Shown: one piece after another, positions 14,464-22,392 of the stretch
Layout: each line of letters begins with the position of its first letter
How positions within the stretch are numbered: position 1 is the stretch's first letter
Source of the DNA: an uncultured Bacilli bacterium
GTDB lineage: Bacteria > Bacillota_I > Bacilli_A > RF39 > UBA660
DNA length: 23,289 nt
Assembly (NCBI GenBank): GCA_947588975.1
Contig: CANQAF010000012.1
Location: 1 to 23,289 of the forward strand
Reading direction: 5' to 3'
Program-made: the position numbers and the translations under genes
The notes under the pieces: generated by a model
Seen by the model: the letters and a program-made list of their open reading frames with translations, nothing else
The model's database searches: none
Told to the model about the DNA's origin: nothing

Positions 14464-14564
14464 TACAATCACCACAATAATATCATAACATAAAATTATA
14501 TTTTAGATGGTAGTAATTTTTAACACGTTATATTTCACATATCACTTGAATTACACCCAAAACA

Positions 14565-14598
14565 AAAAATTAATGTAAATATTGTTACATTAATTTTT
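14565..14598. terminator. Terminator of the sortase operon
   Basis: A perfect 14 bp stem (14565-14578 with 14585-14598), 6-base loop, followed on the minus strand by a U-rich run. It lies 25 bases after the sortase stop. Confidence 0.88.
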
Positions 14599-14622
14599 AT
14601 AATCTATCTAGACTTTAACTAT

Positions 14623-15423
14623 TTAATGAGATACTTTCTTTGCTACAACTACAAATCTTCCATTTTTTTGAGAATATTCACATGTAGAAAGAGTTAATAG
14701 TTGGTCTCCATAATTTGCGGTTACACCCGTTTCATATATACTATTTTTTTTAGCATTATTGATAAAATCATCATATTCTTTCTCATTTTTAGCATTTACA
14801 AAATAATAATATCGAAATACATTTTTCTCACTTTGATAATATACTCTTGAATAAAATACAGCTAATATTTCATATTCACAATCATCATTAATGGTCGTGA
14901 ATCGAATGGTTTTATGTTCTTGATAAAACTCTTCTTTCGCATACTTTATTAAATCTTCAAACATTAATCCTTGTTTTGTTCTATGACCATATATTAAATA
15001 ATTTGTACTGCCATGATTCCAATCATAATCTTTATCTAAAAATAAACTTCCCGCAGTGGACTTTTCTTTTTTATAATTGTGGGATAGATAAAAATCATTA
15101 TCGAGTCCTTGTGTCACTGGATAATTAATTCTTGTTCCACTTATTTCAAGCCAACCAATCACTTCAGTATTTTGTTTTCGAAGTTCCTCAATTTTTAACA
15201 TTCTTTCTGTTTTTTCCTCAGTGATTTGTGTATCATCCACTATGATTTTTTCTAATATATGTGTGTAATCTTTATAATTTTTATAATTATGATACAAATG
15301 ATAACCTAGATATATTGTTCCAATTAGAAACAATAAAATTAACAATGCAAATACGAATAGAATCACAATTTTACGACGCTTTTTTTTCGTTTTAGATGAA
15401 TTTTTATATTCCTGTTTATTCAT
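14623..15423 (-). CDS. srtB: Class B sortase
   Basis: A membrane-anchored transpeptidase of 266 residues that attaches surface proteins to the cell wall. A basic N-terminus (KTKKKRRK) is followed by one TM helix (about residues 19-40), then the sortase barrel. Catalytic residues are visible: His147 in LIYGHRTKQG, Cys248 in LTLSTCEYS, Arg256 in NGRFVVV. Helical inserts (YYQSEKNVFRYYYF region) and the H-x(about 100)-TLSTC layout place it in class B. The gene directly upstream (63-base gap) encodes a TPNTG-anchored protein, its probable substrate. An intercistronic hairpin lies in the gap and a strong terminator follows, so the two genes likely form one operon with lowered sortase output. Confidence 0.95.
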   Translation of the reverse strand: MNKQEYKNSSKTKKKRRKIVILFVFALLILLFLIGTIYLGYHLYHNYKNYKDYTHILEKIIVDDTQITEEKTERMLKIEELRKQNTEVIGWLEISGTRINYPVTQGLDNDFYLSHNYKKEKSTAGSLFLDKDYDWNHGSTNYLIYGHRTKQGLMFEDLIKYAKEEFYQEHKTIRFTTINDDCEYEILAVFYSRVYYQSEKNVFRYYYFVNAKNEKEYDDFINNAKKNSIYETGVTANYGDQLLTLSTCEYSQKNGRFVVVAKKVSH

Positions 15424-15443
15424 CGTTTATTCCTTTATAAAAT

Positions 15444-15474
15444 TAGAGTAGTAAATTTTGATATTACTACTCTA
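15444..15474 (-). terminator. Intercistronic hairpin, possible attenuator, between surface protein and sortase genes
   Basis: An 11 bp stem (15444-15454 with 15464-15474), 9-base loop, followed on the minus strand by AATTTTAT rather than a clean U run. It is probably a leaky terminator or an mRNA-stabilising 3' hairpin for the abundant substrate message. Confidence 0.6.
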
Positions 15475-15486
15475 TGTTTTTATATA

Positions 15487-17193
15487 TTATTTGATTCTTT
15501 TTTCTAAAACTGTAATTCCTGCGAGTGAAACGAGTACCATAGCTCCAGCTATTTCCATATAATGTATAATACCTGTATTTGGAGTATCATCCAATTGATC
15601 ATTATCGTGATCATTATCATCATTAGTGTTACTATCGTCATCTTTTCCTGTTGTTTTGTCATCGTCAGAATCATCTGAAGTATCAATGGTTGTTTTTGAT
15701 AAAAAGTATGTAGAAGCATGGTCTATCAAAATAGTAGCTTTTCCATTCTTATCGATTGTAACGTTCTTTGATATTAATTCTGCTGTATCAGTTTTACTAT
15801 TATAGTAATATAATGCAACTGTGTCTCCTGCAGAATACATATCTGTTGCATCAAATGTAACCTTAGTTCCTGTTGGCAACGTTCCTGAATACTCTAAATC
15901 TATAAACAAGAGTTTAGAAGTACTATTGTCAAGAATATGACTTTCAAATGGTTGTTGTTTTGTAACTTCAATATTTAAATTTAAATCTTTTGTAAAGTCA
16001 GTTTTGATATCTTTTCCATTAAAAGATATCTCTACTCCATTTTCTACTTCAATTACTACATCTACATCTTTTCCTTTTAATTCATTTAATACTTCTTTAG
16101 AAATATAATCTGATGCAGACGCAAGTACCTCTATTTGTTCAGCAGAACTATCTACTAATTGTTCTGTAATTTGATTACTAGGTGTATCTACTGAATTAAG
16201 AATATCCAAATAATATTGTGTTTGCCCTTCTACCACTAAAGTAGTTGCAGTGAATGGAATTGTTCCTACTAAACTATTATTTGTTCCAACAGTCCATACG
16301 GTAGGCTGTTTATATTTTTCCGTTGTATTTACTAAAGTTGCATTTTCATAAGTAAGTTTTGATGTATTTGTTATACCAGTTCCTTGTGATAATTCAATTC
16401 CACCAAATTCATTTTCAGAAACATTAATTGTTCCTTCTAATGTAACATTAGAACCATTGACTAATAATGCAGCATCGCCACCAGCTAACACTACATTTTT
16501 GATAGTTGCAGTGGTATTATATACTTGTAAAACATAATTACCTTTCCATCCAGTGGTATCATCTTTAAAAGTAATGCTATGATTTTGACCATCAATTGTT
16601 ACATTTCTTGTAACATTGACTTTATTTGTAACTTCAATATTATTTGTTAATTTAATTTCTTTTATTTGATTATTTGCTAGAGCACTTAATAATTCTTCTT
16701 CTGTAGCAACTTCTTTTGTATCTTTTACTTCTATTGTTAATTCATTTTCAGCAATTACTACATCATCGCTCGCTCTTAATATTCTATATGTAACTTTATA
16801 TGTTCCTGCTTTACTAAATTGAGCTCTAAATGTACTTGTTGCATTTTGTAAAGGAAAACCTACTCCTTTTACTCCAAATGGTAACCCTATTAAGTTTTTC
16901 CATTCAGATCCCTCTTGATATTCAAGAATATCTAAACCAGATTCATCATTGATATTTCCTGTTCCATAAATATAAACTTTTTTTGCTTCTTCAGCATTTT
17001 CTGGTATCGTAGAAATGGTAAAATTGTTTAATTCACCAACGTAGAAATACCCATCTCCTAATACTTTCATTTCAATTTGTGCTTTTGGAAGTGTATCATC
17101 TGTAACCGCTTGTGCTTTTACATTTGGTAATAATAATAAACATATTGCAATTGACAATATACTTCCTGCTAAAAATGTAAAGTGTTTTTTCAT
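15487..17193 (-). CDS. Cell-wall-anchored surface protein with TPNTG sorting signal
   Basis: A 568-residue secreted protein with a signal peptide (residues 1 to about 29, cleavage near VKAQA). Next is an immunoglobulin-like region (about 35-160, with KAGTYKVTYRILRA), then a region with right-handed beta-helix character beginning EEELLSALANNQIKEIKLTNN and INGQNH-like turns (seen as TIDGQNHSITF). A second beta region (about 340-500) follows, then an Asp/Asn/Thr spacer and the sorting signal: TPNTG at 537-541, hydrophobic helix (IAGAMVLVSLAGITVL) and tail EKRIK. TPNTG differs from canonical LPXTG and fits the [NSPT]PxTG-like signals reported for class B sortases. AAGGAGG precedes the ATG. Role probably adhesion or matrix; ligand unknown. 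Confidence 0.9.
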   Translation of the reverse strand: MKKHFTFLAGSILSIAICLLLLPNVKAQAVTDDTLPKAQIEMKVLGDGYFYVGELNNFTISTIPENAEEAKKVYIYGTGNINDESGLDILEYQEGSEWKNLIGLPFGVKGVGFPLQNATSTFRAQFSKAGTYKVTYRILRASDDVVIAENELTIEVKDTKEVATEEELLSALANNQIKEIKLTNNIEVTNKVNVTRNVTIDGQNHSITFKDDTTGWKGNYVLQVYNTTATIKNVVLAGGDAALLVNGSNVTLEGTINVSENEFGGIELSQGTGITNTSKLTYENATLVNTTEKYKQPTVWTVGTNNSLVGTIPFTATTLVVEGQTQYYLDILNSVDTPSNQITEQLVDSSAEQIEVLASASDYISKEVLNELKGKDVDVVIEVENGVEISFNGKDIKTDFTKDLNLNIEVTKQQPFESHILDNSTSKLLFIDLEYSGTLPTGTKVTFDATDMYSAGDTVALYYYNSKTDTAELISKNVTIDKNGKATILIDHASTYFLSKTTIDTSDDSDDDKTTGKDDDSNTNDDNDHDNDQLDDTPNTGIIHYMEIAGAMVLVSLAGITVLEKRIK

Positions 17194-17265
17194 AATTTCC
17201 TCCTTAAAAAAAACCTATATATCAAATAAAACCTACGATTCTACTTAATATATATTTACATATTT

Positions 17266-17295
17266 ATTATATACATAATCGCTATGATCTGTCAA
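17266..17295 (-). promoter_or_regulatory. Promoter of the surface protein-sortase operon
   Basis: Minus strand: perfect -35 TTGACA (17290-17295), 18-base spacer, perfect -10 TATAAT (17266-17271), about 70 bases before the ATG at 17193. Confidence 0.7.
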
Positions 17296-17312
17296 ATCAA
17301 TTTTACAGATCA
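17285..17312. promoter_or_regulatory. Inverted repeat over the -35 of the surface protein promoter (candidate operator)
   Basis: TGATCTGT (17285-17292) and ACAGATCA (17305-17312) form an 8 bp perfect inverted repeat with a 12-base centre. The left arm overlaps the -35, and ATTTGACA recurs on the opposite strand just beyond the right arm. This looks like a regulator binding site; the regulator is not in the window. Confidence 0.5.
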
Positions 17313-17444
17313 TTTGACAACTTGCATACATCATATAATATGATAATTTTGTATGTTTGTTGTAAATAATATTTTTATTTTTATCATCATTACGAATATT
17401 ATCAAACTCATTTAAAATCTATCAATAAAATTATTTTTATAAAA

Positions 17445-17520
17445 TGGTGTTCCCGACAGGACTCGAACCCGTATCGGTCCCTTAGGAGGGGACTGCTCTA
17501 TCCTGCTGAGCTACGAGAAC
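17445..17520 (-). tRNA. tRNA-Arg, anticodon CCT
   Basis: On the minus strand, acceptor GTTCTCG pairs with CGGGAAC (one U-G). The anticodon stem GTCCC/GGGAC encloses loop CTCCTAA, anticodon CCT (reads AGG). The T loop is TTCGAGT and CCA is encoded at the 3' end (17445-17447). The 376-base gap between the surface protein and HD genes otherwise holds only the promoter region described and AT-rich sequence. Confidence 0.95.
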
Positions 17521-17550
17521 CTATTTATATTGTAACATATTTTTTATAAT

Positions 17551-17574
17551 AAAAAAACAGGAAAAAAATCCTAT
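17551..17574 (-). terminator. Terminator of the HD-domain gene
   Basis: The minus-strand RNA forms a 6 bp stem (17569-17574 with 17557-17562, one G-U), a U-rich loop and a run of seven U (17551-17557). It overlaps the stop codon at 17571. Confidence 0.7.
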
Positions 17575-18083
17575 TTTAGTATATTCAGTAAAAACAACAT
17601 AGAAAAGTTGACTGCATATGATAATTGGAATTTAAATTTACGGCCAAATTCATAGACACCTACACACTTGTCCACCAAACAAATAATCCAACTTTCTGCA
17701 TATTTTGGAATACGATAATCTACAGGAAACATATGTGTTTTAATCATATCCTCTTCTTTTTCCGTAAGTTTAAAATGTTTTTTTGCATTTTCTAAAGCCA
17801 CTTTCGGATGACCAGTTGTAAATAAGATTACTTTGTCTTTTGATTTTTTGTAATCTGTCGTACGATCTAAAAAGAAATCATGTAAAAGTCCAGCACGAGC
17901 CACTTGATCATAATCTAAGTGGAATAGTTTAGCTAGTTTATAAGAATAATATGAAACACGAATCGAATGATTCATACGTGTTGTTCCATGATGTTCAATT
18001 GTTCCTATTTGATTAAATTCTTTATTTTCTAAAATCGGTTTTACAAATCGAATATAATGCTTATCTTGATGATAATCAACCAT
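17571..18083 (-). CDS. HD-domain phosphohydrolase
   Basis: A 170-residue HD-superfamily metal-dependent phosphohydrolase of the compact HDIG type. Metal ligands are visible: His39 in MNHSIRVSYY, His68-Asp69 in GLLHDFFLD, His92 in TTGHPKVALENA and Asp in CLVDKCVGV near residue 140. The FFLDRTT segment after the HD pair and the TGHPKVA segment are typical of the small Firmicutes HD proteins annotated as HD family hydrolase. The substrate is unknown; no PAS, GGDEF or response-regulator domain is attached. A GAGGTGA Shine-Dalgarno lies about 10 bases before the ATG. Monocistronic: terminators flank it and tRNA-Arg lies downstream in the same orientation. Confidence 0.88.
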   Translation of the reverse strand: MVDYHQDKHYIRFVKPILENKEFNQIGTIEHHGTTRMNHSIRVSYYSYKLAKLFHLDYDQVARAGLLHDFFLDRTTDYKKSKDKVILFTTGHPKVALENAKKHFKLTEKEEDMIKTHMFPVDYRIPKYAESWIICLVDKCVGVYEFGRKFKFQLSYAVNFSMLFLLNILK

Positions 18084-18182
18084 ATTTTATCTTCACCTCA
18101 AGTACTATTACATTATATCATAGATTTGAAAAAATAATCATTATTTTTATAACATTTTAATAATTTATTTTAAAAGAATCAA

Positions 18183-18208
18183 AAAAGCGTTGATTTTTCA
18201 ACGCTTTT
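18183..18208 (-). terminator. Terminator of the YerB-like gene
   Basis: A perfect 11 bp stem (18183-18193 with 18198-18208), TTTT loop, followed on the minus strand by a short U run. It begins right at the stop of the gene ending at 18210. Confidence 0.87.
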
Positions 18209-18209
18209 A

Positions 18210-19235
18210 TTATGAAATAACTGCTGTTTGGTATGTTGGAAAAATTTGAATAAACGTATTTCCGTCATTAACAGTAATTTCTGTTCCATCCATATAACTA
18301 TATACTGTCTGTGCTTGTCTAGATGGTTTACTCCAAGTGATTGGAACCGCATATCCATCTGTTATAAAATATCCACTGCCAGTACCAACTGTATCTAAAT
18401 TTTGTCTTCCATAAGAATCCAAATTATAATTGTTTACACTTGCTATAATAATATTTTTAAAATGATATTGTTCTTGAGTAACAGCATCTTTATGAATCTC
18501 TCCATTCACAGAACGATCGTATACTTTTTGTTCAGGATCATATACATAAGATGATGTCACATATGCCGAATAACGAAGAGAAATACTATTTGCAATCATG
18601 GCATCTTCTCTACCGTCCAAACCAATTTCATCAATACTATATTGTAATAATAATGGTTGTGAAGATGTTGTACGGTAACCTTTTTGTGATATGGTTTCTC
18701 GAATAGCTGACATACTTGTAAATGCTGTATGTTCATAGTCAACACCTAATGAAAAATCTCTATAAAATCCATTATCATAAAGGCCATTAATATTATTAAT
18801 ACCTAATGTACGAATATCACTTTCAGCTTGAGGACTCCATCCAAAATGCACATAAATTGCATCGTGTTCTAATGCATAATCTAAATAATTATGACGCGAG
18901 CTACGAACAGAACCAATACGGTCTGTATCTTGATCCTTGAAAACCGCCATTAATCGTGTTAACCCACCTTCTACAATCATTTCATAAACAACATAAGCAT
19001 CTTGTAACCCCGCATGATTTCTTCTTGCTTGTGCATGATTATTAATCATAACTGCAATTGGTCTACTATTAGATTCTTCATCAATAATCTGTAATTTTGG
19101 AACTGGTACCTCAGGTATTGGTTCTTCTATTGATTCTTCTTTTGGAGATTTTGTGAACATCCAAATCGCTACTCCAATTAATCCACCAATTAAAATAATG
19201 CCAAGTATTATAAAAATGATTTTTGATTTCTTCAT
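18210..19235 (-). CDS. YerB-like DUF3048 membrane-anchored protein
   Basis: A 341-residue protein with an N-terminal TM anchor (about residues 4-27) and no lipobox cysteine, then a Glu/Pro linker and a DUF3048 domain. Family hallmarks are SRPIAVMINNHAQARRNHAG, the DAYVVYEMIVEGGLTRLMAVF block, IGSVRSSRHNYLDYALEHDA and VHFGWSPQAES. The C-terminal DUF3048_C part includes GSGYFITDGYAVPITWSKPS. Located on the outer face of the membrane; function unproven, related to B. subtilis YerB. The family is usually a lipoprotein; here a TM helix replaces the lipid anchor. The in-frame GTG at 19244 lies in the AGAAGGTGG ribosome binding site, so the ATG at 19235 was used. Confidence 0.92.
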   Translation of the reverse strand: MKKSKIIFIILGIILIGGLIGVAIWMFTKSPKEESIEEPIPEVPVPKLQIIDEESNSRPIAVMINNHAQARRNHAGLQDAYVVYEMIVEGGLTRLMAVFKDQDTDRIGSVRSSRHNYLDYALEHDAIYVHFGWSPQAESDIRTLGINNINGLYDNGFYRDFSLGVDYEHTAFTSMSAIRETISQKGYRTTSSQPLLLQYSIDEIGLDGREDAMIANSISLRYSAYVTSSYVYDPEQKVYDRSVNGEIHKDAVTQEQYHFKNIIIASVNNYNLDSYGRQNLDTVGTGSGYFITDGYAVPITWSKPSRQAQTVYSYMDGTEITVNDGNTFIQIFPTYQTAVIS

Positions 19236-19265
19236 AACATCCACCTTCTAATTTTATTATAACAA

Positions 19266-19303
19266 AAAACATAGAAAACGTTTCAACCTATTTTCTATGT
19301 TTT
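19266..19303 (-). terminator. Terminator of the rhomboid protease gene
   Basis: A perfect 13 bp stem (19266-19278 with 19291-19303), 12-base loop, then a U-rich run on the minus strand (19264-19269 read as TTTTTT). It follows the stop of the gene ending at 19312. Confidence 0.87.
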
Positions 19304-19311
19304 CATTTACT

Positions 19312-20475
19312 TTACAATACAAGTCCATGAAATGCCATGAACCATAAAAACAAAATAAATATAAGAGTCAAAATCCAACCATTTGTTTTTTCAAATTGCG
19401 TCGATTTAAAAGGAACTCCTAATGCCATAGTAATTAACGCTCCACCAACGAGTCCACCGATATGAGCAGCAGCATCAATTCCTGGAATCACAAAACTCAT
19501 AATTAAATTCACTAAAATAAGTGGAATAATTTGTGATTTTAAAACAGTACCTAAATAAATGCGATAATGATATCCAAAATATAAAAGAGAACCAAATAAT
19601 CCAAAGATAGCTCCACTTGCACCTGCACTTACATAATCAGAAAATACGATAGAAAGTAAATTGCCAGCAATGGCACTAAACAAATATACACAAATATACT
19701 TCGCTTTTCCTAAAAAACTTTCCAGTTGTGTTCCAATTACATATAAAGCATAATTATTCATTAAAAAATGAAGGATTCCAATATGCAAAAATGCGCTTGT
19801 TAGTAATCGATAATATTCTCCTGCACGAACCAAAGGTCCATAATTTGCTCCAAAATGAAGTAATGTATAGACATTTTCACTGCCATTCCCAAAAAAATAC
19901 ATTGCTAAAAACATAATGGTATTAATAGCAATCAATATATATGTTACAACTGGTTTTTTTGGTTCAAATACTTGATTGGCTTTTTTAGATTCTTCCTCGT
20001 TTTTTAAACTAATATCCTTAGTAATCTTCATGAATAGTTCTACTCCCTTTTCTTTAAAAGAAGTTTTTTTTGTAATAGTAGGAAATTCATCAATAATAAA
20101 TGGATATTTTTTTAAATCAGATATTTTTTTCACATTTGCACAAGAAATACTACCAACATGTGTATAATCATTCATATGAACACTATCTCCTAAATTAACA
20201 AATAAAGATAATGCTTCCATATGGAAAGAGCAAGTCTTTTTCTTTACCCTTTTTAAAATTTGTTCTGTACGATATAAATCAAAACTCATCTGTTCATCAT
20301 TATGAATATAATTTGATACAATGCGAACAACCTGATAAGAATTTTCTAAATTTTCTAACCAGATTTCATTTTTTGCGCCATGTAATACAATTGGACTATA
20401 ACCTTGTTCAGTAATAAAAAAATGTAAAAGTTTCATTACAAGTTCATCACTTTTTTCTAACATAACTTCTTCCAT
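19312..20475 (-). CDS. Rhomboid intramembrane serine protease with soluble N-domain (GluP/YqgP-like)
   Basis: A 387-residue two-part protein. Residues 1 to about 170 are soluble (no TM) and carry motifs of the N-terminal domain seen in B. subtilis GluP/YqgP. From about 175 a six- to seven-helix rhomboid core follows: HIGILHFLMNNYALYVIG (residues 231-248, conserved His and Asn), catalytic Ser287 in SAGASGAIFG, and catalytic His338 in AAHIGGLVGG. It cleaves TM substrates inside the membrane; GluP relatives have been linked to degradation of a magnesium transporter. GGAGG precedes the ATG at 20475. Monocistronic, divergent from tspO. Confidence 0.94.
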   Translation of the reverse strand: MEEVMLEKSDELVMKLLHFFITEQGYSPIVLHGAKNEIWLENLENSYQVVRIVSNYIHNDEQMSFDLYRTEQILKRVKKKTCSFHMEALSLFVNLGDSVHMNDYTHVGSISCANVKKISDLKKYPFIIDEFPTITKKTSFKEKGVELFMKITKDISLKNEEESKKANQVFEPKKPVVTYILIAINTIMFLAMYFFGNGSENVYTLLHFGANYGPLVRAGEYYRLLTSAFLHIGILHFLMNNYALYVIGTQLESFLGKAKYICVYLFSAIAGNLLSIVFSDYVSAGASGAIFGLFGSLLYFGYHYRIYLGTVLKSQIIPLILVNLIMSFVIPGIDAAAHIGGLVGGALITMALGVPFKSTQFEKTNGWILTLIFILFLWFMAFHGLVL

Positions 20476-20539
20476 AATTTCCTCCAGTCAGTAATAATAT
20501 TGTACCTTATTTCATAGAATAAGTAAAGAGGTGAAACTG

Positions 20540-20995
20540 TTGAAAAAAATAATCCAATTTATTATTATTTTAGTTCCATGGTTTTTAGGAGGATTTTTAT
20601 TTTCAAGCAATATCAGTTATTATAAATCGTTAAATTTACCATTTTTTGCTCCACCCGGAATTCTTTTCCCAATTATATGGACAATTTTATATATTTTAAT
20701 TGCAATTAGTATTTATCTCATTTTAAAAGAATATCATTTAAAAGAAATTCCAGGTTATCGAAATGCACTCATTAGTAATTATATATTGAATCAGTTATTT
20801 ACATTTTTCTTTTTTACTTTAGAAAATACTTTTTTAGGATTTGTCGATGCCATTGCGACACTAATTACAGCATTATTCTTATATTATGAAACAAAATCAC
20901 TGAATAAAAAAGCAAGTCTGTTCTTGCTTCCATACTTATTTTGGTGCTTATTTGCAAGTATTTTAAGTTTATCAATATATTTTATGAATTTGTAA
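20540..20995 (+). CDS. tspO: TspO/MBR family membrane protein
   Basis: A 151-residue, five-TM protein of the translocator/peripheral benzodiazepine receptor family, which bind tetrapyrroles. Family motifs are SLNLPFFAPPGILFPIIWT (the PxFAPP-FPIxWTxLY signature) and TILYILIAISIYLI. The usual W-x-x-N region near TM3-4 is weakly conserved (NQLFTFFFF). The open frame begins at GTG 20531, but that GTG is part of the Shine-Dalgarno AGAGGTGA; the TTG at 20540 fits. The last 14 bases overlap the end of the convergent rluD gene, and no terminator was seen. The physiological role in this organism is unknown. Confidence 0.86.
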   Translation: MKKIIQFIIILVPWFLGGFLFSSNISYYKSLNLPFFAPPGILFPIIWTILYILIAISIYLILKEYHLKEIPGYRNALISNYILNQLFTFFFFTLENTFLGFVDAIATLITALFLYYETKSLNKKASLFLLPYLFWCLFASILSLSIYFMNL

Positions 20996-21884
20996 CTTGC
21001 TTTAAAACATTCATAAAACATTCAGGTAATTCACTGGTAAATTCCATATACTGATTAGTAGTAGGATGGATAAATCCCAGTGTTTTTGCGTGTAAACATT
21101 GACCTGTATCGTCTATTTTTTTACGATGTCCATATACAGGGTCATTGACAATTGGATAGCCAATATAATTCATGTGAACACGAATTTGATGTGTTCTTCC
21201 CGTTTCTAGTTGTAATTCTAGTAATGTAGCATTAGAATATCGTTCCAATACTTTAAAATGAGTAATAGCACGTTTACTATTAACATCTGTCACAGCCATT
21301 TTTTTACGGTCATGCAAATCTCTTCCAATTGGAGCATCAATAGTACCTGTATCAGTATTCACTATACCCCATACCAATGCTACATATTTACGAGTTGTTG
21401 TTTTTTCTTCTAATTGTTTTGCTAAAGATTCGTGTGCTTTATTATTTTTGGCAATTACTAATAGACCTGTTGTATCGGCATCAATCCTATGTACAATGCC
21501 AGGTCGAAATTCTCCATTAATAGAACTCAACTTTTGAGAATGATATAAAAGTCCATTTACTAATGTTCCACTAGGATTCCCAACTGCAGGATGTACTACT
21601 ACTCCATTTGCCTTATTTACTACAATTATATCATCATCTTCATAGACAATATCTAAATCCATTTTTTCTGGTTTTAAATCCATAGGTTCTTCATGATATT
21701 CTTCAACTTCTATTTTATCTTTTTCTTTAATTAGATAACTACTTTTGGCAGGTTTAGAATTAACTAACACTTGTTGATTTATAATCATTTCTTGAATTTT
21801 ACTTCGACTTAAATCACAACATTGCGTCAAGTAAGTATCCAAACGTTCCCCACTATGATCAATTTCTACTTCATATGTTTGCAT
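20982..21884 (-). CDS. rluD: RluA/RluD-family pseudouridine synthase
   Basis: A 300-residue pseudouridine synthase with an S4 RNA-binding domain (about residues 1-70, GERLDTYLTQCCDLSRSKIQ) and the RluA catalytic domain. The catalytic motif is GIVHRIDADTTGLLVIAK (Asp in HRID; Ala in place of the usual Lys/Arg after it), with the family GRTHQIRVH near residue 240. It isomerises specific uridines in 23S rRNA. AAGGAGG sits before the ATG at 21884 (MQTYEVEIDHSG); an upstream in-frame ATG at 21941 lies well inside lspA and has no signal. It overlaps lspA by 19 bases, the classic lspA-rluD (ylyB) pair of Bacillota. Confidence 0.94.
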   Translation of the reverse strand: MQTYEVEIDHSGERLDTYLTQCCDLSRSKIQEMIINQQVLVNSKPAKSSYLIKEKDKIEVEEYHEEPMDLKPEKMDLDIVYEDDDIIVVNKANGVVVHPAVGNPSGTLVNGLLYHSQKLSSINGEFRPGIVHRIDADTTGLLVIAKNNKAHESLAKQLEEKTTTRKYVALVWGIVNTDTGTIDAPIGRDLHDRKKMAVTDVNSKRAITHFKVLERYSNATLLELQLETGRTHQIRVHMNYIGYPIVNDPVYGHRKKIDDTGQCLHAKTLGFIHPTTNQYMEFTSELPECFMNVLKQVTNS

Positions 21885-22330
21885 TGCCAGTCCTCCTTCC
21901 AAAAAATAGCCATCATAAGAATTGCCCCACATACTACACATATATCGGCAAAATTAAAAATCGCAAAAGAATAACCAAAAATTGTAAAATCTAAATAATC
22001 AATCACTCCTGCTCGAAAAATACGATCGATTAAATTTCCAAATATTCCACCATATAAAAGTCCAAAGGCAATTACTTTCCATATTGTTAATTCTTGTTTT
22101 TGAATCCATTTAAATAATCCAATTATAATCATAATAGCCAATAAAATAATTGGAATTTGTGAGCCAGAAAATAAGCTAAAAGCAACTCCTGTATTTTTAA
22201 CTAAAGTGAATGAAAAAAAATTGGGAATTATTATAATGCTCTCACCCATATTGATCGCATTACAAAATACATATTTCATTATTTGATCAAAAATAATTAT
22301 TGTTACAGCTATGCTAAATATTTTTTTCAT
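21866..22330 (-). CDS. lspA: Lipoprotein signal peptidase (signal peptidase II)
   Basis: A 154-residue, four-TM aspartic protease that removes signal peptides from prolipoproteins after diacylglyceryl attachment. Catalytic aspartates are visible in GNLIDRIFRAGVIDYLDF and in the FAIFNFADICVV motif, and VKNTGVAFSLF is the conserved N-T-G-x-A-F box. GGTGGTGAGAG precedes the ATG. Its substrates in this window would include the lipoprotein at 4787-5530. Translation probably leads into rluD, which overlaps its 3' end. Confidence 0.96.
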   Translation of the reverse strand: MKKIFSIAVTIIIFDQIMKYVFCNAINMGESIIIIPNFFSFTLVKNTGVAFSLFSGSQIPIILLAIMIIIGLFKWIQKQELTIWKVIAFGLLYGGIFGNLIDRIFRAGVIDYLDFTIFGYSFAIFNFADICVVCGAILMMAIFWKEDWQCKHMK

Positions 22331-22362
22331 ACTCTCACCACCAAATTATTATAACAAAATAT

Positions 22363-22392
22363 AAAGAAAAAAGAAAGTTTCACCTTCTTTTT
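22363..22392 (-). terminator. Terminator of the glycine-rich protein gene
   Basis: The minus-strand RNA pairs 22383-22392 with 22368-22377 (10 bp, one G-U) around a 5-base loop, then UUC-UUU. It starts at the stop codon (22391-22393) and separates the gene from lspA. Confidence 0.72.
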
